Assembly (NCBI GenBank): GCA_032358165.1
Contig: JAALGY010000031.1
Span: 1,860,001-1,924,000 of the forward strand
DNA length: 64,000 nt
Reading direction: 5' to 3'
DNA from: Diplosphaera chodatii
Lineage: Eukaryota > Chlorophyta > Trebouxiophyceae > Prasiolales > Stichococcaceae
Below are positions 30,033 through 41,283 of this stretch, piece by piece. The position numbers and the translations under genes are program-made. The notes beneath the pieces are model-generated. The model saw only the letters and a list, made by a program, of their open reading frames with translations, had not been told where the DNA came from and did no database searches. Each line of letters starts with the position of its first letter. The stretch's first letter is position 1.

Positions 30033-31667
30033 TCACTCCTGCTGCGGCTCAGCCTCATCCGCAGCAACGTTGCCGACCACTTCCTCGAGCTCTCTTCGGG
30101 CAGTAGCAGCTTGCTCCGCCGTCACAAGCATCACCAGGCGCAGCGGTGCCAGATCCTCGGCAGACTGGCCCTCCTGAACACGGGGGAGCAGCGAGTGTCA
30201 GGATGTATGACGCCTGCTCTGGTGGGTGCCGGGGGTTATGCGAAGCCTATGGCTGCGGCATGGTAACCTGCAGCACCTTGGGTGCCGCGATCGTGAAAGA
30301 CCAGGAACAGTGCTTGTGGAAGAACTCGTCCTCCGGCTTGGTGTACACCAGCGGTTCAAGCTGCGCAATGAGGACAGCCAGCGTCATCACGTTTTGCCGC
30401 CAGATGCAGGGCACTCATGGAACACAGCATGCAGCCACGCATCCTGACACAGGCAGAGAACCAGGAATGACACGTGACGGCACCGGCTTGCACCTTGGGC
30501 CGCTTCTTCGGCTGCTTGGCTGCCCGCTGAGAGGGCTCCTCAGACGGTGCCTGTGGGTCCCGATACCCCGATGCAATCAGCAGAAACCGAGTGAATCTGA
30601 AGCTGTCCTGACGCTCCTGTGGTTACATGCATCAGAGTTGGCGGAGACCGACGACAAAGCAGCAACTGTGTGCCAGCCATCTACCGCTAGTGGTTTTAAG
30701 GATACGAGGGTCAGCAACAGACAAGGTTTGATGGCTCTCGCCTTGGTGGGCTCGTCTTCTACAGCCCAGCTGATCTCATCGAACAGTGCCTGCATGAGCG
30801 GCGGCGCTACCTGCGGCGGCGCATTCACCAGCCGCTGGTTCAGAAGCAAACCGGTGCCCGCATCCCGCAATGCCTGGACACAGCGCACAGACTGGAGGGG
30901 TTTACGACCTGCAACCTGTCGTATTGGAAGGTCACAACATAATAACAGCGCAGAGTTCCCACAGGCATGACAGGTGCCCACCGAAGTGAGCTGCTGCTTG
31001 AGCTTGGCGTCGCTGCAATGCTGGACGACGTGTGCGGAGATCTGCTGCAGGCAACTGAGGTCCCTGTAGCGGTGCAGGCTCAGCACTGACGCCACCCCGA
31101 TCGGGTCCTCATCCTCTCCGGATTTCACGACCGTGCCCACTGAACTCTGCAGGAAGTCACGGGCTGCTGTCAGTCTGAACGACAGCGTACGGCGTGCAGT
31201 GTCATGAGGCCCTGATGGCAATAATGTAAGAGGGCAAACCTGTGCAATCACGGCGTCTGCCAGCTGCGAGGCGTCATAGTCCGCACCGCCCAGCAGATCC
31301 GTCAAGAGCGTTTTGATGCCATGGAAGTCGGCCTCTTTGGGGTCGAAGAATTCGATGTCGACCTCCACCTGTACGCAATGCAGGTCCGGTTGTGGTCTGG
31401 ATGCACTGTGTACCAGACGGCGAAAACGTAAAGCCGTCAGATGGTGATCGTTGTGAGGTCGACTCATGGCACATGTCAGGAATATACCTCATCGTCCATC
31501 GACGAAGCTTCATCGTCGTCTGCGCTCTCAGGGTTCTCAGAGCCGTCTGTCACAACACTGTCTGACTCCGTGCCACTTTCGACATCCGCGCCACCTTGCT
31601 CATCGGACGCATCATTGTCAAGGTCAGCAGCCCGTGCAGCAGCTTGTTGCCGGTGCCGCTTTGGCAT
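30033..31667 (-). CDS. BCCIP: BCCIP / Bcp1 family protein
   Basis: The ATG at 31667 begins PKRHRQQAAARAAD and an acidic stretch (ESGTESDSVVTDGSENPES), as in BCCIP/Bcp1. Conserved exons: VEVDIEFFDPKEADFHGIKT, LLGGADYDASQLADAVIAQ, VGTVVKSGEDEDPIGVASVL, NQRLVNAPPQVAPPLMQALF and DEISWAVEDEP. Then DEFFHKHCSWSFTIAAPKVL spliced to AEDLAPLRLVMLVTAEQAAT, ending AEPQQE with TGA at 30035-30033. In yeast Bcp1 chaperones ribosomal protein Rpl23 and aids nuclear export. In animals BCCIP binds BRCA2 and p21. Which role applies here is inference. Exons match the family order throughout. Head-to-head with the CDF transporter. Confidence 0.9.
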
Positions 31668-32281
31668 GGCGCAATGGTCCGCGCTCCTGCCTAGCCTCAA
31701 GACGTGTGACAACTATGGCACAGACGTCCGCGGCAACAGATGGCCTGGCAGCTAAATTGGCTGGTGCCAAGCACTCAAAACAGATCCGGCACAGGAGCTC
31801 CTCAGCATCATCGACTGACTTGTGCACGTCCACACCAACTGGCTCGGAGAGTGCGGCTGTACACACGCATCAGGTTGGCTTTGCACCAGCCATGCTGCAT
31901 GCATTGTGTCGTCAGAAGTCGTCACATCTGAGGGGGAGCATGGTCGGGGGTCGAGGGGTCGCAGGGCGGCCCCCCGCCCGCTGCACCTTCCTTGCACACA
32001 CCATTGAGTATGATGAAGTGGCCAGCGTGAGTGCCTGTCACCGTTCACTTACTCCCGCATATGTACTCGGCGCCCCAGCAAGTACGCCGCAGTTTGTACG
32101 GGCATTTAGCCAATTCCAGCAACAGGTGCAGCTGGTGTCTGAGGTTTGGAGGCCAGTCTTGGCCGCACCGATAGCTGAGTATCCGTGCTGCAACATCAGC
32201 ATCAAGCACGACCGCCGACGTCGCGAAGCCTGCTGCCCCTGGTGTAATCATGCGTTGACATCTTGAGGCAGCCAATACAAC
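31668..32281. promoter_or_regulatory. Divergent 5' region, BCCIP / CDF transporter
   Basis: 614 bp between opposed start codons. A minus-strand reading contains DDAEELLCRICFE, which looks like the start of a RING-CH finger, and an ATG frame near 32247, but no further zinc ligands follow. I treat the stretch as promoter and UTR, leaving open a short undetected minus-strand gene. Confidence 0.35.
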
Positions 32282-33679
32282 ATGAGCGTGAACCGGCGAT
32301 CAGCGCGCAGCGTGCGCCGACAGACACTCAGCGACTACGGCGACCATGCAGCAGCAGTCAAGGCGTCGCTCAGCGGAACAGCCGCGGTGCTGCATGCTTT
32401 GCCGGGTGCCGCTGCCTTGTCACATGTCAGCAGGCAGCGCAGACTGTGGGTGTTCCTGGTCATCAACGTCTCCTTCATGGTGGTGGAGTTTGGGTACGGC
32501 TACTTCAACCACAGCCTGGGCATGCTGTCAGATGCCGCACACATGCTGCTCGACAATGCAGCGGTGGTCATTGGGCTCGCAGCAGAGCAGCATGCCGCCA
32601 AGTGCGCTCGCGGCGAGTCCACCAACGACCCGACGCGGTGTGCTGCTCATGCAACTTTGCGTTTCGACCTTTGTGGGCAAACTTTGCAGGCATATGTGCA
32701 TGCTGTCTCACAGACAGTACGCCATCTGTGCGGGCAGGGTGCGGATGCTGGCAGGCTTTGCCAACGCGGTAATTCTGATGTTTGTGGCGCTCAACATCGT
32801 GCTGGAGGCTGGTGTGCACATCATGGGCGGAGGCCACGATGTGACGACGCACCGCCTGCTGCCGATTTCCATCATTGGGCTGGTCGTCAACCTTGTCGGC
32901 CTGCTGTTCGTCCATGAGGCGCACAACCACCACCAGCATGGTGGGCAAGACGCGTGTCTGATGCTGCATGCATGGGCTGCCATGGGGTTGCACAAGTTGG
33001 CACCTGCAGGCATCGTGCAGTCGCCCATGGGTGCCCGAACATGATTGGTTGATGCCGGGCTGGCAGGCACCAGTTGCAGCAGCTGTTCCAGCGGATCAGA
33101 TCCCAACATGCGGGCGATATTCTTGCACGTCATGGCAGACACGCTCGGCAGCCTGGCAGTCATCGTCTCCACCCTGGCGGTGAGCCGTCCGTGGCATGGA
33201 TCGTCAGCCCGATGCTGCAAAGTTGTCTGTCCTGCGCTTGCTGGCCCGTGCGCCTGACATTTTCATAAAGGTACGCGCTTCTGACAGCCCTCATCCCCCG
33301 CATGCAGGTGCAGAAGCTGCACTGGCACTGGGCGGACCCGGTGGCCTCGGTGGCCATCGCGGCGCTGATCGTGGTGGCGGTGAGGCCGCTGCTCCAGCAG
33401 TCAGCGGCGCAGCTGCTGGAGCGGACGCCGGCGCCCCGGCTCCACTCCTCGCTGGCGTTCACCCTGGAGGAGCCGGTTGAGCCGGTCCACCGACACCAGG
33501 GGGACCCTGCAGTATGTCAGCACACCCACACAGCGCCAGGCCTGCAGCACTCGGCTCAGACGACAAAGGGGGCGGCGCAGCGGAGGGTCGCCCACCTGAG
33601 TCAGGAGGCAGAGGCGATCCGTAGATCACCGCGCAAGCCCGGCGGACAACCTGCCTGGTTGTCCGACATGGTGGCGTGA
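32282..33679 (+). CDS. Cation diffusion facilitator (ZnT5/7-MTP12-like) zinc transporter
   Basis: The ATG at 32282 starts a cytosolic head, then TM1 LWVFLVINVSFMVVEFGYGY and TM2 SLGMLSDAAHMLLDNAAVV with the HxxxD zinc site. VRMLAGFANAVILMFVALNI and LLPISIIGLVVNLVGLLFVH are TM3-4, followed by a short His loop HEAHNHHQHGG. TM5 is FLHVMADTLGSLAVIVSTLA (second HxxxD) and TM6 WADPVASVAIAALIVVAVRP. The pattern best fits the ZnT5/ZnT7/MTP12 group that loads zinc into Golgi and secretory compartments by proton exchange. Odd: after QLLERTPAPRLHSS, the usual cytosolic C-terminal ferredoxin-like domain is not recognisable and the frame ends at 33679. Either exons are missed or the tail is lost. The joins between TM2 and TM3 are not resolved. 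Confidence 0.85.
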
Positions 33680-33914
33680 GCGTAAATCAGCTGGAAACTT
33701 CATGTGGCCCCTATGACTGCGCATGTCTGCGAAATGCCACCGCGACCGCCTGTCTTGGTTGGTTTTTGGAATGGTCCAGTGAAGCCACTGTATGCATGCT
33801 GCTATAGCTCAGTACTTAGGCATGCCTGGCAAGGTTCAGTCAGTCCAGGGCGCTGTCACATAAACCACCAACAGTCGTTCATTGAAGCTACGTACAGGGA
33901 AGCGAGGCAGGTGC

Positions 33915-36900
33915 TCAGCCTGTCCGCCGCATGGCATACACAAGAACGTTGCCTTTCGGCACAGTGGGCACGACTCTGCATTCAAGGCCATGCAACTGCA
34001 AAACACCAAGCACCTCGGTCAGGCGCCTGCTGCCGTCCTCTATGACATCGTGCACCTCAGCAACCACCTGCCTGATGAGTGGCCAATGCCGTGGCGCAAT
34101 GCCCCGCAACACTGCCAGCTCCATGCCCTCAACGTCAACCTTCAGCAAGTCCACACGCCGCAGCTGCTCCTGGCTGATCAGGTCACTGATGGTGATGACA
34201 GGACAGCTGCAAGTCTGCTGGTCGGCGAACCTGGCGGCTGGCATCTGCGCTGCCTGCAGCCGCGCCTTCTCCCCAGGCCGCGCTGTGCTGTTCCCCGGCA
34301 TGTGCGGGTAGTAGGTGAACACCCTGCAGCCACCTGTTTCGCCGACTGCCAGCGGCAGCACCCGCACGTCACAGCCGCTGCAAGCAACAGCATCAGCGTG
34401 CAGCGCCAGGTTCTCCTGCAGCAGGGCGAGGTTCTGCGGCAGCGGCTCGACGGCAAGGACGGCAGACGGCGCTGGCGACGACAGCAGCAGCTGGAGTGTG
34501 AACAGCCCGATGTTTGCACCTGCATGTGGCGGATGCCCGCATCGGGCGGTGTCTTCATACAGCGACTGACAAGTGCGCCTCAAGAACTGCATGTGCCTTG
34601 CTGGGCCGCAACGCTGATGGCAGCTGAGCAGTCTGCACACATTGGCAAACAGCACGCACCACAATCGATGACAGTATCGCGAGCGTTGACGGTAATGCCG
34701 TGCTGCAGATAGCATCGCTCCGTGAAGACTTCGTTGAACACGAAGTGCGCTTCCTCTGGGCAACTGGTCCTGACGCTGACCCCAGGCGCCAGCTGACACA
34801 GCTGCACGTTTTCGGGAAGCTGTGCTGCGGCATGACTGGGCTGCCGGGTCGAGCTGCCTGACTGCATGATTCTGCTTGCGCCCATATGTGGCGCCCCGGG
34901 AACCAGTGCCGCCCCTGCCAGAGCCGTCGCTGTGCACGCACTGCTGCTGGCTATTTGCTGCAAAACATGCTGCGCCGCAATGTGGAGGCCGTCTGGCTGC
35001 TGCCGAAGCTCGGTGGCGATGCGCACGCATTGGCTGCGGCAGCTGGGCCGCATGCTGCGGTGCAGGCCTGCGGCCAGCCCGTCCCGCAGGGCCATGCGCC
35101 CCCGCTCTGAGCCGGTGCCGGCAAGCAGCTGCCGTGCTGCCGGCAGCTGGACGCCTGCTCCCAGGTCTTCTATCCGCTCAGCCTGCTCGGTCGACACAAG
35201 CAGATGTTGCACGGGGCAAGGGCAAGCAGGGCCACCGTCATCAGGATGGCGGAAGCATAGCAGACACCGTGCCACGATACGCGACAGAGCAGCTGCATGC
35301 CCACCCAGGTGAACTGGTCGAACTGCATTGGGCTGACGACCTGCGGGCACCCGGCGGCCAGCGATGCTGCGGTCGTGCCCGCGCCGCCGTGGTGCACGAC
35401 GGCACAGCAGTGCGGCAGCAGTGCCGTGTGTGGGCATCCAGCCGCTGTCAGCAGCACCGGGCCAGCAGCGTCGGCATTGACCACTGCGTGGCACGCATCT
35501 ACAAGAGGCTGGTACGAGCCTGCATCCAAGAGTGCCATGCCGTTTCGAGGTTGTGCAAGGTGTCCGTGTCTGCATGAATACGCAAACACATCGAGCTGGT
35601 GAGTAAGCGTTGCAAATCATAGATGCCAGTGGAGCGATGTAAGGTCAGCACCTGTCAAAACCAGGCCCCGAAGCTTGACAGCTACTAATGCGCCACACAG
35701 TGCCCCAACAAAGCCAGCGGCATCTGGCAGAAAGCCCATGCGCGGCATGCTGCCCAAGTCTATGGCCACTGTGCTGCCTGCTGCAATGGCGTCTGCCACG
35801 TTCTTCCCCAGGTGGGTGCTGAGACCGTCACTAGCCTGAGCGCAGGCCAGTTTGCTGCATAGTCGCTAGGTACATGGACAGTCCCACTACATGCTGCTGT
35901 CAGCAGCTGACATGCAGTCTGATTGCCTCAGTCGTGCAATGCAAGTGGACCGTGTTGCCAGCAGGTGCTCACCTGATTGTCTAGCCAGAACCCGCACATG
36001 TGCACAGAGTTCGGCCAAAAGCCTGGGCGAGCCACGATGCTCTCCCCCAGGCCATACAGTAGCGGCGGGGCTGGCGGCAACATGTGACCACTCTCTGCCG
36101 CCGAGAGGAACGGAACAGGCTCGAGATCCAGTTCCTCCTGCCGCCACAGCTGCCACGCCTCAGTGAACAGCGGCCACATCCAGTGCTCCACCTCCCCCCA
36201 GCCCACCTCCCCTGCCACTCGTGCAAGCCCGTCAGCACCTTTGCAGCATCATGTAGCATTGCGACTTCTTGTCTGCGGAACAGAGCAGGACTCTCATGGG
36301 GAACACGACAGTGCAGCACCTGCGCTGCTGTCCTGCAGGCGGCGGTACAGCTGCGGGAAGGCAGCCCTGAAGCGCCGCTCAAATGAGGCGGGCGGAGCGT
36401 AGGGCACGATGCATGGTGACACCACAATGCAGGAGCATCCCAGCTTTTCAGCCAGGTGGAAGCCTGCAGCACGGGGCACTTTCCGCATGCTCAAGCTGTG
36501 GATTCACTCGCACCCGGGTCCAGCATGTGTTTGCACGGGGCAAGCAGTATGCCGCTCACGTGTGCCCACGCATGAAGGGCAGGTGGGCAGAGCGAGCCTC
36601 GCCACAGTGTCACCTTCGAGGCTGAACAGGTTGCACAGAATACAGCGTCGGCAGGCTGAGCCGTGCGCGTGACACATGGCTGCGCAGCATTGCAGCAGCG
36701 CCGTGCGGATGCCTGCATTGCGGTTGGCTGCCCCGTCTGCGTCCGCCCAGATCCGCGCAGGCGGCTGAGGCAGCCAGTGGCACTGCACCCCGCTGTGGAC
36801 CGTCAGCCACTCCTGCAGCAATGGCTCAGTGTGCTGACACAATGTATGAAGCCAGCTCGGGAGCGCATGTGATATGCACGCAAGTTAAGCATGCACACCT

Positions 36901-37160
36901 GGTGAGCGGCATGCGTCACGAGCTCGATGCGCAACTGCGCGCTCTCTGCATGCAGGCGGTCAGCCAGCAACGTCAGTGGCTGCACGTCACCTGCAGCACG
37001 CTTGATATGAAGTGGTCGGAGTGCATGTGAAGCGCGTCAGTGACTGCATGTATGGAGCCAAATGTATGTCATGGTCTGAGCATGCATGTCTGAGTGTACC
37101 GCGTGTGCCGCACGCCAGCAGGATTACATGATCTCCCACATCGTCTGGACCGTGGCTCAT
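33915..37160 (-). CDS. Fusion: GT1/GT28-type glycosyltransferase + FkbM methyltransferase
   Basis: The ATG at 37160 gives GDHVILLACGTRG spliced to DVQPLTLLADRLHAESAQLR and THAAHQ, the N-terminal fold of sterol-glucosyltransferase-like enzymes. Later exons: FHLAEKLGCSCIVVSPCIV; VEHWMWPLFTEAWQLWRQEE with PPLLYGLGESIVARPGFWPN; and AIDLGSMPRMGFLPDAAGFV. CAVVHHGGAGTTAASLAAG with CPQVVSPMQFDQFTW is the nucleotide-sugar motif, spliced (TGG/GTGGGC to GAGCAG/GCT) to AERIEDLGAGVQLP. That same exon runs on through FVFNEVFTERCYLQHGITVN to VIDCG, then A-NIGLFTLQLLLSS, AVEPLPQNLALLQENL and VDLLKVDVEGMELAVLRG, ending VYAMRRTG at 33915. The second half is an FkbM SAM-dependent O-methyltransferase. A glycolipid or glycoside that is first glycosylated and then methylated is the simple inference. 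Substrate unknown. Confidence 0.85.
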
Positions 37161-37655
37161 GACACTCGATGTCACTGCTACATTGAAGCATCTCTTGAGC
37201 GCGCACGCAACATGTTCGTTGCGGGTGAAGTGGCACACACATGCTCAGCGGCCAGCGGGCTGGACGACAGTCTGTATGCGAAACCGGAGGACACGAGCAG
37301 GCATATTCAGTCTGCACGCATGCACGGCATGTTGAAGTCCTCCTGCAAATGCTGAGCGGCGCTGCGGATGTGAGCATGTGAAATTTGATGACATGATGCG
37401 CTCTGGATGACAGCTGGCACCACCTCGCTCGGAGCACTTTGCGTTTGCAGCAGTTTGCAGCGTCGCGACGGACATGTAAGCCTTATGTGACGTAGCACAA
37501 CAGTAAACCTGGGTGCTTGGAGCTGACGTTTGTGGCTACGTGTCACTGAAGGAGCCGTTCGGCCTCTCCACAATCCGGATCCCGTGACACTAAATTTAAA
37601 AAGCAGGACAGGCAGCGTTCCTATTCGTGCAAGCCCCGCGAACAAAACGACGGCG
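37161..37655. promoter_or_regulatory. Divergent promoter region, fusion gene / SPC25
   Basis: 495 bp between opposed start codons, containing both 5' UTRs. No other feature seen. A long minus frame over SPC25 exon 1 is an antisense shadow. Confidence 0.4.
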
Positions 37656-39011
37656 ATGGCTGACAGCATTGATCCGGAGCAGTTGCGGCATGTCCTTGCG
37701 GCGCAGAAGGAGAACATCGATACATGGGCCAGGGATATGCTGCACTCTGCCAGAGGCGCAAAAGACCTGCACACCCAGAGCAGGAACCAGCACAAGGGTG
37801 CGCCTGATCTCGTGTGTTGATATGGAGGACGCATCGCAGGCTGCGTGACTCCTGTTGGTGACAGCACGTGATGCTTCTCGCCGGTTGTGCGTGCAGGCAC
37901 CATTGCGAGCCTGGGTCATCACCGGGATCACTGCAGGACGGAAGCGCAGCAGCTGCAACAACGTGGGTGCTGAGTTTCCCTGCGCGGTTGCTGCCTCTGC
38001 CAGGTTATGAGGGGTTCATGTAAGTGCCAAGAGGGAGGGAGAGAGAGGGTGAGAGTGAGAACATGATACTGCAGGCCTTGTAGCAGAGGCGGCGGTGGTA
38101 CAGGACCTGCAGCGCAGGCTGCAGGAGGCCAGGTCGACCGAGCAGATGCTTCCAGCGCAAATCGACGAGCTGCAGCAGCGGCTACAGCAAGAGTTTGGCC
38201 AGTTGCAGAGCCGGGAGGCGGGTGAGCCCCTAGCAGCTGGTGCCTGCACGGATCGTGTGGCAGAACAGTAGCTATGCCTGGATGCAGTGGGATACGTAAC
38301 GTAACGTAAAGCCTGCTACCAAGCAAGCTCTTCAACACGCACAGCCTGTTGCTCGAGCCTCAGTGTGGTCGTGCTCATCTGCAGCGCTGGCCGCTGCAAC
38401 CGCGGCGCAACAGGCAGACCTTGCAACGCTGCAGGATGCGGTGAAGTGCTACAGCTCGCGACTGGGTCTGCGCCTTGAGTCAGCACAAGGCAAACAGTGT
38501 TGGTTGCTGAAATCGCTGGTGACTTCGCGGTTGTGATGTCATGCCTCTCTGCACACATGTGCTTCATCCTTCCTTGGTAGTGGAGCGACACGCTGACCTC
38601 AGGTGTCCCCGGCTGCAGGGCGGGGCGAGCTGCGCGTCATCTTTACGAAGATCGACCAGACATCACCTGAGCGGGAGTACTTCTTCGGCATACATATGCA
38701 GGACGATGATGTCTACGAAGGTAAGGTCGGCTTCGAGTGGGGCCTCAGTGCTACACAGCATCCACATTGATTGCGGCTACCTACTCCCACGGCTGGGATG
38801 CATCGGCCACTGCTCCCTTTCCTGCAATCCACTTTACCGATGGTCAGACCGGCTGCTGCTGTATACTGGTGCAGTGCGCTCATGCGAGCCCGCAGTGGAG
38901 GCGATGCCGCAGCTGCTGGTTGCTCTGAATGGCGGGTCACTCAGCTTCAGCGAGTTCGTGCGGCAGATGCGGCAGAGGTTTTGCGATGTTGCCGCCGCGC
39001 ATGCAGCATGA
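37656..39011 (+). CDS. SPC25: Kinetochore protein SPC25 (NDC80 complex)
   Basis: The ATG at 37656 leads to DSIDPEQLRHVLAAQKENID and a helical N-terminus. The coiled coil continues in DLQRRLQEARSTEQM with QIDELQQRLQQEFGQL and in QQADLATLQDAVKCYSSRLG. The globular RWD-like head is LRVIFTKIDQTSPEREYFFG with MQDDDVYE, and the last exon has AMPQLLVALNGGSLSFSEFV and RQMRQRFCDVAAAHAA, stop 39009-39011. This layout matches SPC25, which with SPC24 anchors NDC80 to the inner kinetochore. At least five introns, one with a GA-rich stretch (38033-38061). TGTAA lies 57 bp after the stop. Confidence 0.85.
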
Positions 39012-39067
39012 CCTGCCGGCTTCCGACGAGTCTGGGCTCAGCGATTCTGGTTTAGCACGTCACAGGC

Positions 39068-39074
39068 ATTTGTA
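39068..39074 (+). terminator. TGTAA polyadenylation signal of SPC25
   Basis: TTTGTAAAT, about 60 bp downstream of the SPC25 stop, in the short tail-to-tail gap before the TMEM186-like gene. Confidence 0.45.
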
Positions 39075-39220
39075 AATTCCGAAGGTTGTTTGGGTTTATG
39101 GCGAGTTGTTGCAATATACGTATGCCAGGTCATACGTTGTGCCAAACTGCCATCAACATTCAGCTGCCAATGTGATTGCTGCCCTGCAGCGGCCCCATTA
39201 GCGCATGCACTGCAACGCTT

Positions 39221-40750
39221 TCAAGCTGGCGGCTGTTGTTGCTGCTGTTGCTGCTGCTGCTGGGCCAGGCGCCCCTCCAGCAAGTCTCGCAATGCGTCCC
39301 GCTGCAGCAGGTGACCATGCCGCCAGCTGAGCAGGTACTGACGGTCATCTGACACCACCCTGGTGGCAGCCCGGAGTTGAGGCATGTTGTCAGCAACGGA
39401 TTGCAATTTGGATCGATCCATCATACCGGGACTGCACGAGTGGTACACAGCTTGAACACACCGAATGGGAATGAGCGGCTGCTCTGCCAGCTCTGCAGCG
39501 GCAGCCGGGCTCAGTGCTCCCAATGTGGGAACAATATCCTGGAAGCGGATCAGGTTGTCCTGCGAGTAGGGCGCGACGTGATATTGGGAGGTTGCATCTG
39601 ATTGTCAAGCAGGGAGTGTCAAAGCCGGCATTGCATGAGGGAGATGCAGCGGGAGGGCAGCAGCGGTCGAGCGCACCTCCCTGCGGCCCCAGAAGTCGAG
39701 TACACTAAACCGCGCATAGCCTGGATGACTGGGGCTCAAGCTGATCTCGCCCAAGTATCGCCGCGAAAAGTACCACAGGGTCGTAGATGCAATGCCGCAG
39801 CCAGCCACGAGTGCAGTCAGTACACCCATTTGAAGCGTTGCCACAGGCCCCTGCGCACTGACAAAACCTCCTGAGGTATACCGCTGTAACCTATGATTGC
39901 TGGTGCGCGCAACGTTAACAGGCAGGTGTGAGTTTGTTTGCACATGCGCATGGCAGCGGCTGCAATTGCGTGCCTGGGACAGGAGGGTTGTCGCCACTAC
40001 GCTGATGCCAGCAATGCCAAGCAGCTGGAACACCTTGAGCCGTACCAGCAAGCGGAACAGGACAATGCCCTGCAGCAAAGCTGCAGAACGCATGTTATCC
40101 ACCTCTTCCTCTCGGCCTGCAGGCTGCAGAAGAGCATGCGCCAGGGTCAGCGTAAGCAGCAGCTGCACGTCAGCGTCTACCTTGCCTCTGTACAGGACCT
40201 GCCTCTGGTCTGGACCTGACGCATTCCCTGGGGCGGTATCTTGTGGCCTGCTGCCATTGTGGGCTGTGCGCTGCGCAGCGACCCCTTGGGTGGCAGCAGC
40301 AGCAGCAGATGCATCATGGGCCAAGCCACGCAAGGCTTGTTGCTGTGCTGGCTCCGGCTGGGTGCTCATGCCAGCCTGCATGTCCACGGCCGAGCGCCAG
40401 CCCGTCCCATGGGCAACAAATACTGGTGAGCCTCCATGTGAACTTCGCTGACATGACCGAAGCCGACCGGACATCTGCATGCCGTTGCTGCATTGCGCGA
40501 CGGCGTTCGACGCGAAGCTCCCAACCCGCATCCAGCTGCATGCCAGCGGCACGCTCGTACCCTGATCGACATTCACCGTTGTCATGTTCGATTGGCTGCT
40601 GCATGTCGTATGTGCAACGTGGTCTGTTCTACATGGAGTTTCTGTGATCGTGTTGAAGGATGCCAGCGAAATCAATGGACGAATGTATGCACTCCCATTG
40701 CCGCATGGCTGTGCACAGCTGACTCTTGCGAGCCGTAGAAGTAGAGCCAT
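39221..40750 (-). CDS. TMEM186-like mitochondrial membrane protein
   Basis: A first ATG at 40750 (ALLLRLARVSCAQP) could give a mitochondrial presequence. A start near 40380 is possible. QVLYRGK is followed by RLLVRLKVFQLLGIAGISVV (first membrane segment), then LQMGVLTALVAGCGIASTTL (second) and YFSRRYLGEISLSPSHPGYA with RFSVLDFWGRREV. This is the TMEM186 pattern: two TM helices followed by a DFWG block. The end is VVSDDRQYLLSWRHGHLLQR, DLLEGRLA and a run of ten Gln, PPA, stop 39221. Animal TMEM186 belongs to the MCIA complex that assembles respiratory complex I; for this alga that role is inference. The Gln tract is length-variable by nature. Confidence 0.7.
39232..39271 (+). repeat. Trinucleotide (CAG/CTG) repeat coding poly-Gln
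   Basis: Imperfect GTTGCTGCT repeats on the plus strand. On the minus strand this is the Gln run near the C-terminus of the TMEM186-like protein. Confidence 0.75.
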
Positions 40751-41283
40751 CCCGCAGCGATAGCATTGATCAAGTATGTAGGGACGCGAAAGGTTCCCAA
40801 CCCACCAGAACAACGTAGTATGTCCGGTGATGGCGTTGCGGCACTGGACATCAGACAAGTCCTATGAGTAGTAGACAGCCACCTGGCAGCACCACTGAGC
40901 TGCTTCGAGATCCTGCCTGCTTTTTTCAGCAGCCATCATCTACAGCGAGCAGACTACATAGTGAAGCAATGGAGGCGACACGTCCTTCCCCCATGGGTTA
41001 CAGCCGAAGTGAGGCCAGCGACACCAGTGCAACACAGCGCAGCATGACGGTATCGCATGCAGCAGCGGTGTCTATCTGAGGCTCGCATCATGCACGCACA
41101 GATCGCCATGCCTCCTCATGCCATCGCCTCTACAAAGTCTGGGTTTGGCCTGCAATGTCACATGGGGCTCATTGTAACCACAATTTCACAATGCGACAGG
41201 GCTCAAGTGAAACAACTGGGCAGCGTCAGCAAGAGATTGCAGAGGCTGGCTGTCATGCACTTGCATGTCTGCGCAGTGAGCTC
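40751..41283. other. Intergenic region, no supported gene
   Basis: It lies between the 5' end of the TMEM186-like gene and the stop of RPN1, both on the minus strand. It should contain the former's promoter and the RPN1 3' UTR. No conserved open frame seen. Confidence 0.5.

Noticed and set aside
31668..32250. RING-CH finger gene on the minus strand
   Set aside because: CRICFE is suggestive, but no further Cys/His ligands appear in any spliced continuation.
31466..32266. 266-codon plus-strand open frame
   Set aside because: It is antisense to the first exon and 5' region of BCCIP, has no recognisable domain, and starts within that gene.
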